Of a stretch of DNA of 64,000 nucleotides, positions 47,719-60,271 are shown piece by piece. Numbering within the stretch: the first letter of the stretch is position 1; every line of letters starts with the position of its first letter. A model generated the notes under the pieces. That model was not told where the DNA came from. It saw only the letters and a program-made list of their open reading frames with translations, and did not search any database. The position numbers were made by a program, and so were the translations under genes. The stretch is from Phycomyces nitens (Eukaryota > Mucoromycota > Mucoromycetes > Mucorales > Phycomycetaceae), in assembly GCA_022702545.1 (NCBI GenBank), contig JAHRBC010000005.1, forward strand, positions 1,860,001 through 1,924,000, read 5' to 3'.

Positions 47719-50003
47719 ATTTGGACTTTCGCTGTCGTAGCCGGCTGGGTTAATATAACTGGGGCAGTACCTGAGATTTCTTGAAATCTCAGCTTGGACT
47801 TCGGTACCCGGGGATTCCAATCTACCAAGCCTAGCTTGGTAGAGTACTGTTGCATTTTTTTTTTATTTATTTTTTGTCATTTTGGATCTGGATTGTTCTT
47901 CCAATGCTATAATACACCCAATATTGTCCAAACTCACTAGGAATTGTAAACAAAGATAGAAAGATAGATGCTTTTTATTCAATGAAATACTGTCCTCTTT
48001 TATATCTTTTCTAAACCTACTCAGCCATCATAAATGTCTGTTTCGGTTTCTAATCTACTTTTGTTACAACTAATGTCTGACACTTTGGTGACCTTAAAGA
48101 TTCCAATATTCTAAGAAGGAGAGCTTAGTAGACTACTACTATTTTTTTTTAAATTTTTCAAATTTATTTATTAGGGGGTTTCATTGATTTTATTTTCCAA
48201 GTTTTATCTATTGACCATCAAGACTTTGAAAATATGTTATTGAACCCCCCCTTGTTAATCGTTCTTAGTATTATATCCAAAGAGTGTTTGTGTGGTGCCA
48301 AATGGCTGTTTTGAATTATTCAAATGTCTATGTAGTTAAAATCTCTGTTGTATACTGGTCGGCTATCGCTTGGCATGAGATGTATGAGTGCTTGATGAAT
48401 AACTTATTCAGACATTAGCTTATGGATTTGCAAAGAATAGCCAGAGATCGGTTGTAGAGTTTGGACTTTATTCAGCTGGGTGTGTATATCTCAAGGTATA
48501 CAAAACCACAAAACTTGGTTACACTTTTAGACTGGTATTAAATAGTCATTCAAACTCGGTAACGGAGTACAATATTATACAACTGCATTATCCAAAAGTT
48601 ACACTTCTTTACTGCTTTTACGTTGATTGTTTTATTGCTTTCCTTTACATGCTTTAATACGGGTTTGTATTAGAGCATATCAAAGGTTCCCAGGCTTACA
48701 CGTGATATCAGTAATAACGAGACATTTCATTGGCCAACCCAGGCTCGGGTCATCACAGCAATCAAAAATAATAATAATAATAATAATAATAAGTAAACCT
48801 TTGGTGTGCGAAGAAACAAGACGCCTTTTTTTTCCATTCACCTTCTACTTTGACACGCTGCTCCGGTAAGTAATGTAGTACTCTAATGAGCTGAATGCTA
48901 CATAATTTTTGTCCATTGGCTTGCAATGACTAACATATTGGCATGCGGACTTTGTTTTTAACCACTTTTTTACTTGGACTACTCTGCCAATGTAAGTAAT
49001 GTCAAAAGTCAAAACATCCCAATTCAAAACTCATAAACTTTTATTCAATAGTATGCTCCTCCCTGGTTCCGCTTATAAGACGTCCCTGCCTTGGACTTGA
49101 TAACTCGCTATCAAGTAAGCCTCTTGTGAAGACGGTTGCGATGCAAATCAAAGCTGTCAAACCAAACACCTTTCAGGCATTGGTCTGAAATCGGCCGGCA
49201 AGAAACCCTGTTCTGTCTTGATGTCTTCTAGTCTGGTGCCTGGTCATACTCTCGGTCGAGTCAGTCATGAAGAGGTACAGAATAGGTGGGAGCCACCGGA
49301 CGCCAATGAGATACCACCACTCTTCATGACAGGCCAAGACGAATACGATATTCGTTGGTATCAGATCGGGAAGTTCAATGGTTCGAGGCAGTTCAGTCGC
49401 CTTGATATTGACATCCGAGCGTTTCAGTGACGAAGTTATCTCTTGGCAACCAAACCAACTCAGCCTGTGCGAGAGACACTTCTGTGTCTGGGGTATGACT
49501 GTCTTTTCAAGTCAGGACCGTACGTTTACCAAGCCTGAGTAGGGATTTCAGCCCTGAGTATGGTATATGGCCGTTGCGATATCTGGCCCAATCTCTTGCT
49601 ATCCGGTAATAAATATTGTGACAGTGTATAAAGTCCTACTTTATTCAAGCCTCCAGTCTCTCGTGGTCGGTTAATTGAACCAGGTGCTGCGAAGATGTGC
49701 TTGTCAGGATTTTGGCTGAACGTCTTTAGGCCATTATCTTGCGCTGGAAACAATGTTCAATTCTCGCCCATAGCCCCCTGGGCTACAAGACTATATTGAT
49801 CGTTCTTGGTTGTACTACTCTAGTAGTTATGCCCAAGAGCACTTTGATAATGTTAATCCTGAGAATGTAAAATCGCGTTTAGATGAAACGAAAGAGGCGG
49901 GGTCTCGTAACTGAATATAGCCTTTGTTGCTTAAAACAGTGAGGAATAGCCCTAGTCTTTTGAATTTTGTTGTTCTTTTGAACATCCCGTCTCGGTCTAT
50001 AGT

Positions 50004-50077
50004 TGACTTTTGGTTGACTTGACAGGTGGTTTTCTGGTCTTGGCTGGAAGACCGTGAGTTCGAATCTCACAGAGACT
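50004..50077 (+). pseudogene. tRNA-Lys(CUU)-like sequence, left arm
   Basis: The T arm is perfect (GTGAG-TTCGAAT-CTCAC), the A box (TGGTTGACTTG) is near consensus, and spacing places CTT (50039-50041) at the anticodon after a U33 equivalent. The acceptor stem pairs at five of seven positions, and the anticodon stem has one mismatch. A TTTT terminator follows directly (50077-50080). It is either a decaying tRNA or a SINE head. Confidence 0.45.
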
Positions 50078-50499
50078 TTTAGATAGTTTTATTCTCTAAA
50101 TATTCTTACCTTTGTTTGATTTAATATTCATACAGACTCATACCAACATTAAGGACAATTGATTTAAATCTCACAAAATAAAGAGTCAGTACCATAAGCT
50201 TTTTATTTCTATTTTTAACGGCGCTTTCCTCATTCGAATCACACTATGTCCCAACAACGAACTTCTTGAGAAACAGAAGGAGCTTTTAGCTTATCAAAAA
50301 GAGCCAATAATCAGTGGAACTCGTATGAGCAGATCACCTTTAGCTACATCAGAGGATAATGACACACTCTTGCAAATAGTATACACACCGATCAAAAAAA
50401 TAGAAAGATACGAGAACCCCATTTTCTAAGAAGCTTTTAAGCTTATAAATGAGCATGACAACCGTTATTGAGCCAATTGAATGAAAAAGAATTGTGCTG

Positions 50500-51025
50500 C
50501 AATATTTGGAGATACTGCAGCTTTTGTTTTAGGCTAATGGGGACATTCAACCTCCAAGTCTACAATTCGGAGAACTGTTTGTATAATCAGTATGCTTTTT
50601 TGTTAGGTTGTATAAAAGCTACCGTCATCAAAAGCACACAAGATGAAGAGATTAAAATTTTCTAATAACTCCAAGAAAGCTAATCAGAGATGGGATCATG
50701 TCATCTGAAGTGATGAGTCAAGATTCATACTTTTTCCTAAAGATAGGAACACGAGAATTTTGCGCCAAGTTGGAGAATATAAAGCAGAGTATATAAAGCC
50801 GAGAATGTAGTTTGGTGGAGGTTCTATCATGCTCTAGTAATGTGTATGAGTAGGAGGCGTAGACCCTTTAAAGACTATCAAAGACATGTTTGACCAGAAT
50901 ACATATATAGATCTTTCAAGAAGAAAACTCTTATTTTTGGGAGAGTTCAATAAAGAAGACAAGGTAGAGTTTATTCATCAAGAGGACAATGCTCAATTCA
51001 AAAGTCAAATCTCGCGGAAAAGTCA
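50500..51025 (+). pseudogene. Tc1/mariner transposase relic at the palindrome centre
   Basis: The plus strand reads KANQRWDHVI-SDESRFILFP (W..V..SDESRF, first catalytic Asp), RNTRILRQVGEYKAEYIKPR, FGGGSIML, GVDPLKTIKDMFDQNTYIDL and FIHQEDNAQFKS (second Asp region), with several stops. The third catalytic block is not seen. Most of it lies in the unique spacer (50510-51835), and its 5' part probably reaches into the left arm, so the palindrome edge may cut an older transposon copy. Confidence 0.75.
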
Positions 51026-52267
51026 AAGAATACTCAAGGTGAGCCAATAAGAGTATTGCCACCAAACAGCCCAGAGGCCACCCCCGGAATTGAGAATACG
51101 TGTGCACGTCTTGGCTGAGTGGTAAAGGAAATAGTACTAGCACCAGAAAATTGTAAGGAACTAGATATTGCGCTCCACCATGGAAAATGGAAAGGCGTAT
51201 CGTGGGCTGACTTATTGAAAAACCCTATTCTCATATACTCGATATTATGAATATTATGTATTTTGACTTTATTCACTACTAAACAATAAATCTAATATAA
51301 AACTTTTATATGTTCAATAAAATGATCACTATAAAATGGTATTTTTGACGTAGGGGTCAATTTAGCTGTTTCAATTTTATGATAATTTTTAGGTTATAGA
51401 GTGGCTATATGCATATTCTTGAGCAAAAACGAGTCTTTCACTAGTCAATTCTGTGGTATACACACCACAGTTGAGTGAAATACAAACTTCTCGGCCGATC
51501 TCTGACTAGTACTTACTAATGACCCTGGTAGGTTAACATCTCAGGAACGACTATACACCAGACACACATACATGCCCCACTACTACAGCTATAATCAACT
51601 ATTACACAGTGAATAATAGAGTATAAGTAAACTAGAGTAATAACTATATAGGCCGTCATAATACTTTCTCTTTAATAATTTAACAAAACTCTATTTTTTT
51701 GTTATGTTTCAATTTTAATATTTTGTAATTTTAATTTCTATTATAATAATTTTTCAAAAATTGCAAAAAATGCACTGATTTGGAGTAAACCCCAAACCCC
51801 CGCGACCTCTCAATTAAGATTCGTCGCAGCTAATGCCAAATATTGCAGCACAATTCTTTTTCATTCAATTGGCTCAATAACGGTTGTCATGCTCATTTAT
51901 AAGCTTAAAAGCTTCTTAGAAAATGGGGTTCTCGTATCTTTCTATTTTTTTGATCGGTGTGTATACTATTTGCAAGAGTGTGTCATTATCCTCTGATGTA
52001 GCTAAAGGTGATCTGCTCATACGAGTTCCACTGATTATTGGCTCTTTTTGATAAGCTAAAAGCTCCTTCTGTTTCTCAAGAAGTTCGTTGTTGGGACATA
52101 GTGTGATTCGAATGAGGAAAGCGCCGTTAAAAATAGAAATAAAAAGCTTATGGTACTGACTCTTTATTTTGTGAGATTTAAATCAATTGTCCTTAATGTT
52201 GGTATGAGTCTGTATGAATATTAAATCAAACAAAGGTAAGAATATTTAGAGAATAAAACTATCTAAA

Positions 52268-52341
52268 AGTCTCTGTGAGATTCGAACTCACGGTCTTCCA
52301 GCCAAGACCAGAAAACCACCTGTCAAGTCAACCAAAAGTCA
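52268..52341 (-). pseudogene. tRNA-Lys(CUU)-like sequence, right arm
   Basis: Inverted counterpart of the sequence at 50004-50077, with no difference seen. The opposite strand gives an open frame starting MRFELTVF, a well-known artefact of translating antisense tRNA. Confidence 0.45.
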
Positions 52342-54625
52342 ACTATAGACCGAGACGGGATGTTCAAAAGAACAACAAAATTCAAAAGACTAGGGCTATT
52401 CCTCACTGTTTTAAGCAACAAAGGCTATATTCAGTTACGAGACCCCGCCTCTTTCGTTTCATCTAAACGCGATTTTACATTCTCAGGATTAACATTATCA
52501 AAGTGCTCTTGGGCATAACTACTAGAGTAGTACAACCAAGAACGATCAATATAGTCTTGTAGCCCAGGGGGGCTATGGGCGAGAATTGAACATTGTTTCC
52601 AGCGCAAGATAATGGCCTAAAGACGTTCAGCCAAAATCCTGACAAGCACATCTTCGCAGCACCTGGTTCAATTAACCGACCACGAGAGACTGGAGGCTTG
52701 AATAAAGTAGGACTTTATACACTGTCACAATATTTATTACCGGATAGCAAGAGATTGGGCCAGATATCGCAACGGCCATATACCATACTCAGGGCTGAAA
52801 TCCCTACTCAGGCTTGGTAAACGTACGGTCCTGACTTGAAAAGACAGTCATACCCCAGACACAGAAGTGTCTCTCGCACAGGCTGAGTTGGTTTGGTTGC
52901 CAAGAGATAACTTCGTCACTGAAACGCTCGGATGTCAATATCAAGGCGACTGAACTGCCTCGAACCATTGAACTTCCCGATCTGATACCAACGAATATCG
53001 TATTCGTCTTGGCCTGTCATGAAGAGTGGTGGTATCTCATTGGCGTCCGGTGGCTCCCACCTATTCTGTACCTCTTCATGACTGACTCGACCGAGAGTAT
53101 GACCAGGCACCAGACTAGAAGACATCAAGACAGAACAGGGTTTCTTGCCGGCCGATTTCAGACCAATGCCTGAAAGGTGTTTGGTTTGACAGCTTTGATT
53201 TGCATCGCAACCGTCTTCACAAGAGGCTTACTTGATAGCGAGTTATCAAGTCCAAGGCAGGGACGTCTTATAAGCGGAACCAGGGAGGAGCATACTATTG
53301 AATAAAAGTTTATGAGTTTTGAATTGGGATGTTTTGACTTTTGACATTACTTACATTGGCAGAGTAGTCCAAGTAAAAAAGTGGTTAAAAACAAAGTCCG
53401 CATGCCAATATGTTAGTCATTGCAAGCCAATGGACAAAAATTATGTAGCATTCAGCTCATTAGAGTACTACATTACTTACCGGAGCAGCGTGTCAAAGTA
53501 GAAGGTGAATGGAAAAAAAGGCGTCTTGTTTCTTCGCACACCAAAGGTTTACTTATTATTATTATTATTATTATTATTTTTGATTGCTGTGATGACCCGA
53601 GCCTGGGTTGGCCAATGAAATGTCTCGTTATTACTGATATCACGTGTAAGCCTGGGAACCTTTGATATGCTCTAATACAAACCCGTATTAAAGCATGTAA
53701 AGGAAAGCAATAAAACAATCAACGTAAAAGCAGTAAAGAAGTGTAACTTTTGGATAATGCAGTTGTATAATATTGTACTCCGTTACCGAGTTTGAATGAC
53801 TATTTAATACCAGTCTAAAAGTGTAACCAAGTTTTGTGGTTTTGTATACCTTGAGATATACACACCCAGCTGAATAAAGTCCAAACTCTACAACCGATCT
53901 CTGGCTATTCTTTGCAAATCCATAAGCTAATGTCTGAATAAGTTATTCATCAAGCACTCATACATCTCATGCCAAGCGATAGCCGACCAGTATACAACAG
54001 AGATTTTAACTACATAGACATTTGAATAATTCAAAACAGCCATTTGGCACCACACAAACACTCTTTGGATATAATACTAAGAACGATTAACAAGGGGGGG
54101 TTCAATAACATATTTTCAAAGTCTTGATGGTCAATAGATAAAACTTGGAAAATAAAATCAATGAAACCCCTAATAAATAAATTTGAAAAATTTAAAAAAA
54201 AATAGTAGTAGTCTACTAAGCTCTCCTTCTTAGAATATTGGAATCTTTAAGGTCACCAAAGTGTCAGACATTAGTTGTAACAAAAGTAGATTAGAAACCG
54301 AAACAGACATTTATGATGGCTGAGTAGGTTTAGAAAAGATATAAAAGAGGACAGTATTTCATTGAATAAAAAGCATCTATCTTTCTATCTTTGTTTACAA
54401 TTCCTAGTGAGTTTGGACAATATTGGGTGTATTATAGCATTGGAAGAACAATCCAGATCCAAAATGACAAAAAATAAATAAAAAAAAAATGCAACAGTAC
54501 TCTACCAAGCTAGGCTTGGTAGATTGGAATCCCCGGGTACCGAAGTCCAAGCTGAGATTTCAAGAAATCTCAGGTACTGCCCCAGTTATATTAACCCAGC
54601 CGGCTACGACAGCGAAAGTCCAAAT

Positions 54626-54697
54626 TCCGGAACCGAGGATCGAACCCCGGTCCCAGAAGTGAAAATCCGACGCCTTAACCGACTGAGCCATACACCA
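54626..54697 (-). pseudogene. tRNA-Glu(UUC)-like sequence, right arm
   Basis: Inverted counterpart of 47647-47718 with one substitution in the 3' side of the anticodon stem (TTCTG instead of TTCCG). A and B boxes are identical. Confidence 0.5.
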
Positions 54698-55463
54698 GTA
54701 TTACTGGTATATAGAAAATTAAGAGATACGTGCAACTCTTTGCTTACCTTTTATGGTAATAATGTCTATAGTGTCTGCTGGGTTACTTTACCAAAATAAT
54801 GTACCGCCCCCTTGATACGGTGGGCGTGGTGGTTGGTGGCCGCTACCTTGAAGCAGAAGGCCAGGCAAAGTAGGGCGGAGTACGAAGAAGGAGAAGTAGA
54901 TGAATAGGTGCGAAGGCAGAGGAGGCCATAACAGAGGAAGTTTGGTGAAGAATAATAAAGACAACTCTTTTACCTCGTTAAAAACACTTTTCCTATTTTC
55001 TATATTTTGACAGCTGATTCTCATCCCCATACGCCTAGTCATAAATATTATTTGACGCATCCCAACCCTTACTGAGTGCAGCTCTATTGTCTTGAGAACG
55101 CATCCTCTTAACAGTAGTTTATTGTCCCTCGTTACCACGCCTCCAATTGGAATAATAACCATTGCTAGTTAGTAACCCGGCCATAAACACTAGATAACTC
55201 GAGCGTCCTTCCTCACAGTAGCCTCGTAACCAGTTACCTATACTCACTCAAGTACCCTACGTGTCACCCTCAAGATAAAAGAATCTTTACATCTGTAGCT
55301 AATCACCAAGTCTCATGCTAATCCATTCCATCTTCTTCTTCTTCTTCTTCTTCTTCTTCTTCTTCTTGTTGTTGGTTTTTATCTAATGCTGTAGCTAATC
55401 CATTTTAAATATATCAAAAAAAGCTTTGGTTGTAATGTGGTAGATTCCCATTGAGATTGCTTC

Positions 55464-58346
55464 ATTGTATACAATCAACCGAATCAATATCCTGTAATCA
55501 ACAAACTCGCAACAAACCTTGGATTGCCACCAACAGAAATACCAAAGTATTTCTAGCATATTATTAGTCAATGTACTAAACTAAGGGAAACAATGACCTT
55601 GCAACTTGATGCTGCTCTCGTTTTCTCTATAGAAACCATTTGCAATTTTGAATACAATATCAGTCTAGTTGACGCTGTTCACTCGAATCAAAAAACAGAG
55701 GATAAAAATCTATTATTTAAAAGTAAGAAAGGTTAAACAGATAATATCCAGAGAAATAAGACATATTATATCAAAGTTTATCTATATCAGAGACAAAAAT
55801 ATGAGATAAAGGCACGAAAAATGTTGAACAAAAGTAGATCCAATAGACCATCTTATTACGAATGTCTTTCCTGGTAGAGGGGTGTATTCACTATCCAAAG
55901 AAAATGAACTGGATAGAAAAAGAAAGACATTAATTTAGTATATATATATGTATGTTTAAAAAATCATCGAGTTTATTAATTCCCTACAATACTTGTTTGA
56001 ATACTTGGGTTTTCAGTTATTTTCCACACCACATAAAAGTACAATGTCAAAAAAAAAGCGTAAAGACAAACTTGAGATGTTTTTGACCGGGCATAATGAA
56101 ATCCTCACTTGAGTCCAATTGAGAGTATTCGAAATGCATTGAATAATAATTTGTATTCTAGATTAATTCATCATACCACACTAATGTAGTTGAGAGAGGA
56201 CCTAACCAAAGAGTGGATAATTATAGGAGAATATATGAAAACATTGGTTTTTATGCGTAATATAATAGCTTTAGAAAGGTATAAATATGAGCTTATCCTA
56301 TACTTAATAAATGCATTGTTTTTTTTTTATTTATTTTATACACTGCACAGGCTATACTCTATGGTTATATATTTTTGGATTGATTGTCTGTATACATTAA
56401 AATACGATCAATTCAAAGACATGACTTTCATTTACACCTTATAACGAAGCTTGCAATTGCTCAATATTTTCATAGTAACCCTGCACAAAGATATTTATTC
56501 TGTACTGTCAAGTCAATAACATATTGTCATTTTTGAACTTGATACTATAGCATATGTACTATATATTTTGGATCTTTTAGTTATATTGGATAAGTACAAG
56601 ACAAAGGGAGATTTGTTTCGATGAGAAAGAGTAGCTGTAAAAAAAGAAAGACGAACAGGAATAGTACCTAAATATGGAAATATTTATGATTTTTGATATA
56701 AATATAAAAAGGCAAGTATTTTTGAATAGCCATGGCTGCTCATGCGCTATGTGACTGCATAAATTACACTAGATTATAAATTAAAAAAAGTCTATTTTAG
56801 ATACTTCTTTATGGGTGTCCTTGTCTTTATTTTAATTTTTTTTAAAGAGAAAGAAAGGAATTTTACTTTAATAAAGGTTTATTAGACTTTGCTTTATCTA
56901 GTCCAACGCTGCTTCTTAGTTTCTAGGTGGCTATTGGGAAAAATGTGTGATAATGTACTATAATCTATGATAATGTAAAAACAAATGGCTATATACACAT
57001 ATATACATATACAATCTAGACTGCATTTGCATGTCTTTCGATCGCATGCTCTACATATACTATAATAATAATTGGTCCTTTGATGTTAACTAGAATGTAA
57101 TGTGATCCAAATATACTTTTTTATTTCTGGCCCTCGTGTTGTATTCTCTATTCACTATGCCTATCCAGGTCTACTTAATTTACAAGGCCATTCTTGATAA
57201 TAATATAGAGTTATTCTGGTGATCTCAATCTATTTGTCATTTGCGCACATTAAACATGCATTATTTTTGTACTGCATTTATAGATTCTTTGACTCTTGAC
57301 CCCAAGAAAATCACAGGATTTGATGTTGTTTGTCAGAACATAAAGTAGTAAAATATGTACAAAGCTTTGGGCAATGACTAGAGAATATACTATTGTCAAA
57401 CGTCTCTTGGTACAATACACACACACACACACACACACAAGAAAACTAGGTCTGGACTTATATAAATATTATAATAATAAGCTTTTTGTGTTCATGTTTT
57501 TTTTTATTGGCTGTCTAGCCTTGTAAAGAATAAGAATTGGTCTTGTCACAGAACCATAACCAACGTTTGGCTAAGAACTGCTTGCCTTTCTGGCTGGACT
57601 GAAGGTGTTAGCTGTTGATTTCCAAGATCAAAAGATACATTCTGTTTGTATTTGGAACAATAGTATTGTCATAACATATAAAATCCCAAAAGAGTATCGT
57701 GCAAACGTGCAGTCATAGACCTCGATAGAACGTTGCTCACTCGTGTTGGTAGTACTTGCTGCGATATTTTTAATAGCATCAAATCAGATACAGATAACGC
57801 TGGTGCATGTGAAATCCTTGTCTTCTATTCCTCTTTCTGACTGTGACTAGACCTGTGCACTAAAGAATGACAGTCATCCCGTTGTAAACAAGTCAAGCCT
57901 CACATCTTTAAGGAACCAGTATAATCAGGAGAATTATAAGCCTTTAGTTTATCCAATAGTCCATGTTGCACAAGGCTATGTGTTGCCGTAGAGACGGCTG
58001 CTTTTGCCGGGTATTTCCTTGCCGGAATTCTTTTACCCACAAATGGGTATATTCTGTATCAGATGCGATGATCCAAGTCCAAAGACACTGCAAAGGCCTG
58101 GCGTCCGGGAAGTATACCGAGCAATAGGAAGAAAAATAATATTTCTAGAAAGTCCTTATAGTCCAGTGGAGTGTTAAAAGGAGCTTGTTTTTATGGCGTG
58201 TCATTTGAATAATTGAAGCAAAAAAACAAAAAAGGTTTTATTAATGGTATTAAGTGTATGTAAATTTGTATGTAGGGTTTAAATAATATAATAAGATGAA
58301 AGTATGAGATAATTATAGGAATATTAAAAAGATAATAATATAAAGA
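55464..58346. other. AT-rich gene-poor DNA
   Basis: AT-rich, with a (CA)n run at 57418-57438. Around 58080-58190 the plus strand reads REVYRAIGRKIIFLESPYSP, resembling the .kilfLPPYSPdlNPIE block of IS630/Tc1-type DDE transposases followed by a stop; a weak relic. No intact gene is supported. Confidence 0.4.
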
Positions 58347-60271
58347 TTACAGAGCCTGACTAAGTCTTTGGCTAGCAAGTTCGTCCAATACAAGACGACC
58401 GGTTTGTTTGCTATCACTTCTGCCCAAGGTCCAGATCTGGGCACATCGTCTAAAGGTGATTTCCTTTGGGTCTTTGATAACATAGAATTCACCGTCGCAC
58501 ATTATACACACCATGTTTTCTTTTTCGTATTGGTTCAAGTGTAATCGCTTCCACCAGCTTTCACGGATGGTGTTTGGTGGTCGGAAATGAATTGTGAATG
58601 GGTTTTCGAATTGTCCGATTCGTGAAACGTGCTTTCGAATGTTGGCCAGCTTCTTGACATAACTATACATGCTCTCAATAACCATTACTTCCATCTTGCC
58701 GTCGTTGGCGAGCTGCTGAGACCATTTATCAGGGTCTGTGGGGCCGTTTCGGTGCTTTACTGATTCTAGTCCACACATTGCATCTCCCCACAAGTCAATT
58801 TCTCGACCCCTACACAGTCCAGTCAGTCAGTAAAGATTAGATTCTTATTGTTTTACTTACCAGATATGAGGAATGTTCTGGATTACAAAATCGATCGGAT
58901 GAAGTGTCATTTCTGGCAGCAAGTTGTCGGTGAATCCTTCTCCGGTCAAATCGCTATCAAGCATTGGCTTCTTGCCAGGCTCAGGGCACACCAATGTTAC
59001 TTCTCCATTAGATGTCATACGATCAATAAATCGGGTGACGAGTGGAAAGTGCCTCCAAAACACCCATTTGGCACTCTCATGGGTGTAGACGAGCATGTTC
59101 GCCAATCGACTTCCACTGCGATGTTTTTCAAAGCCACTGCCGACATATCCTTGGACGCCAATCGACATGTAATTGCACATTTTGCGAACCAGGCGCTGTG
59201 GGCCCTTTCTTTGGGGGCCCTTGACTTCCTGGACATCGTGTCCGTCGTTGCGGTTTGGACCGGCCACACGCACAAAGCCAGTAGGGTGTGCTGTCATGTC
59301 GATTTCCCAGATATCCAAACGAGCGGCCTCAGCCTTCTCCAGTCGCTCGGACACGAGTTCTTCGAGATTGCTGAGTCTTCGGCCTAGAATGTTGCTGTGT
59401 GTAATGGTTCTGCCCCACCCGAGCACTTGACTAAAATCGTTTCCAGTACCAAATGGAATGCCTATGGGACATTTAGTTGGTATTGCCTGTTTACATATAT
59501 ATTCTACTTACAAGAAAAGTATACATAGTCCAAGTCGACCTTGTGGGCGACCAGCATCTCAAACACACTCATCACAGTGCCATCACCACCCGCACTCCAA
59601 ACATGGATATGGCGTGTACGGACAGTTTTTCCAAGTCGTCCAAGAGGCGAATTTGGAACTTCTTCTCTGATTGGAGGCACATCTCCGCGCTTGACTGCAG
59701 CTTCGATGATACGAATGCGATCAAAACCAAGCTCGCGGTCCTTTTCGTCCAGGATATTGTGCATTTCGACCTGGACGTTGGGGAACCGACGGAGACGGAA
59801 GTTCTGGATCGAGAGGTTGATAAGGTCTCTGCCTTTGCGGTCTCCAGACAATGGGTTGACAAAAATGAAGAGATAAACGCTTGGTCGACTCGATTCTTCG
59901 AGATCCTGGAGACGAACGGTTGTGTCGATACGGTTGAGATGGTCGGATGGGAATCGTGGGGGTTCAAGTGGACCATCATCTAGTTGGGGTGCTGTGGTAA
60001 TTGTTGGTTCTGTGACGGCAGAATTATTGAATAAGGTTGATGTTTCGCTGCCGTTACTCTTACGCTTTGGAGCTATATTTGCTATGTTTGTTATTGAATA
60101 TTAGACAAGCCAAACCAAACGTTGGGATGGTGTACCTGAGATATGCTGTGTGTCGACCATACTATCCATTTTTGAGAGTGGGTGGTAGATCAGATCATGG
60201 CTAGGGGTCTGGGGCTTCTTATCTGGCACAACTGGGCACCTTCCTGGCAGGGCCATTGTAAAGGGGGACAT
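58347..60271 (-). CDS. Diacylglycerol/lipid kinase (DAGK catalytic plus accessory domain)
   Basis: Phosphorylates diacylglycerol (or a related lipid) to phosphatidic acid. Four exons (60136-60271, 59512-60081, 58861-59461, 58347-58809) give 589 residues. After a polar N terminus come the DAGK catalytic motifs FVNPLSGDRKG (119-129), GGDGT (210-214) in VWSAGGDGTVMSV, and PFGTGNDFSQVLGWG (238-252). The accessory domain follows (CNYMSIGVQGYVGSGFEKHR, then NIPHIWGREIDLWGD and ENPFTIHF). No C1 domains, EF hands or transmembrane segment are seen, so membrane recruitment must use another route. The accessory domain argues for a DGK over a sphingosine or ceramide kinase. Start is the upstream ATG at 60271; a second in-frame ATG 34 codons later is possible. 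Confidence 0.88.

Larger units (their letters stand above)
46880..50509 (+). repeat. Left arm of an 8.6-kb palindrome
   Basis: About 3.63 kb that is repeated in inverted orientation at 51836-55463. Homology starts at GAAGCAATC and ends at CAATATTTGG. At least seven differences are visible (substitutions near 46890, 47052, 47175, 47592 and 47686, single-base indels in homopolymers near 48832 and 49780), so the arms are about 99.8% identical. The arm contains (CAA)n(GAA)n at 46970-47012, (AAT)n near 48770-48790, two tRNA-like sequences, and an ORF of 70 codons (49218-49430) with coding-like composition and no known relative. ATT flanks both outer ends, which may be chance. Confidence 0.95.
51836..55463 (-). 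repeat. Right arm of the 8.6-kb palindrome
   Basis: Inverted copy of 46880-50509; coordinates of matching bases sum to 102343-102345 all along, showing almost no net indels. The centre of symmetry is near 51172. The remaining spacer (51026-51835) is AT-rich with nothing recognised. Confidence 0.95.

Noticed and set aside
49879..52466. Paired 63-codon ORFs starting MRFELTVF in the palindrome arms
   Set aside because: They are antisense translations of the tRNA-like sequence, a common database artefact.
47182..55162. Matching 124-, 91-, 80-, 75- and 70-codon ORFs in both palindrome arms
   Set aside because: They are the same sequences seen twice because of the inverted duplication; none has a recognised family, and their pairing is not evidence of selection.
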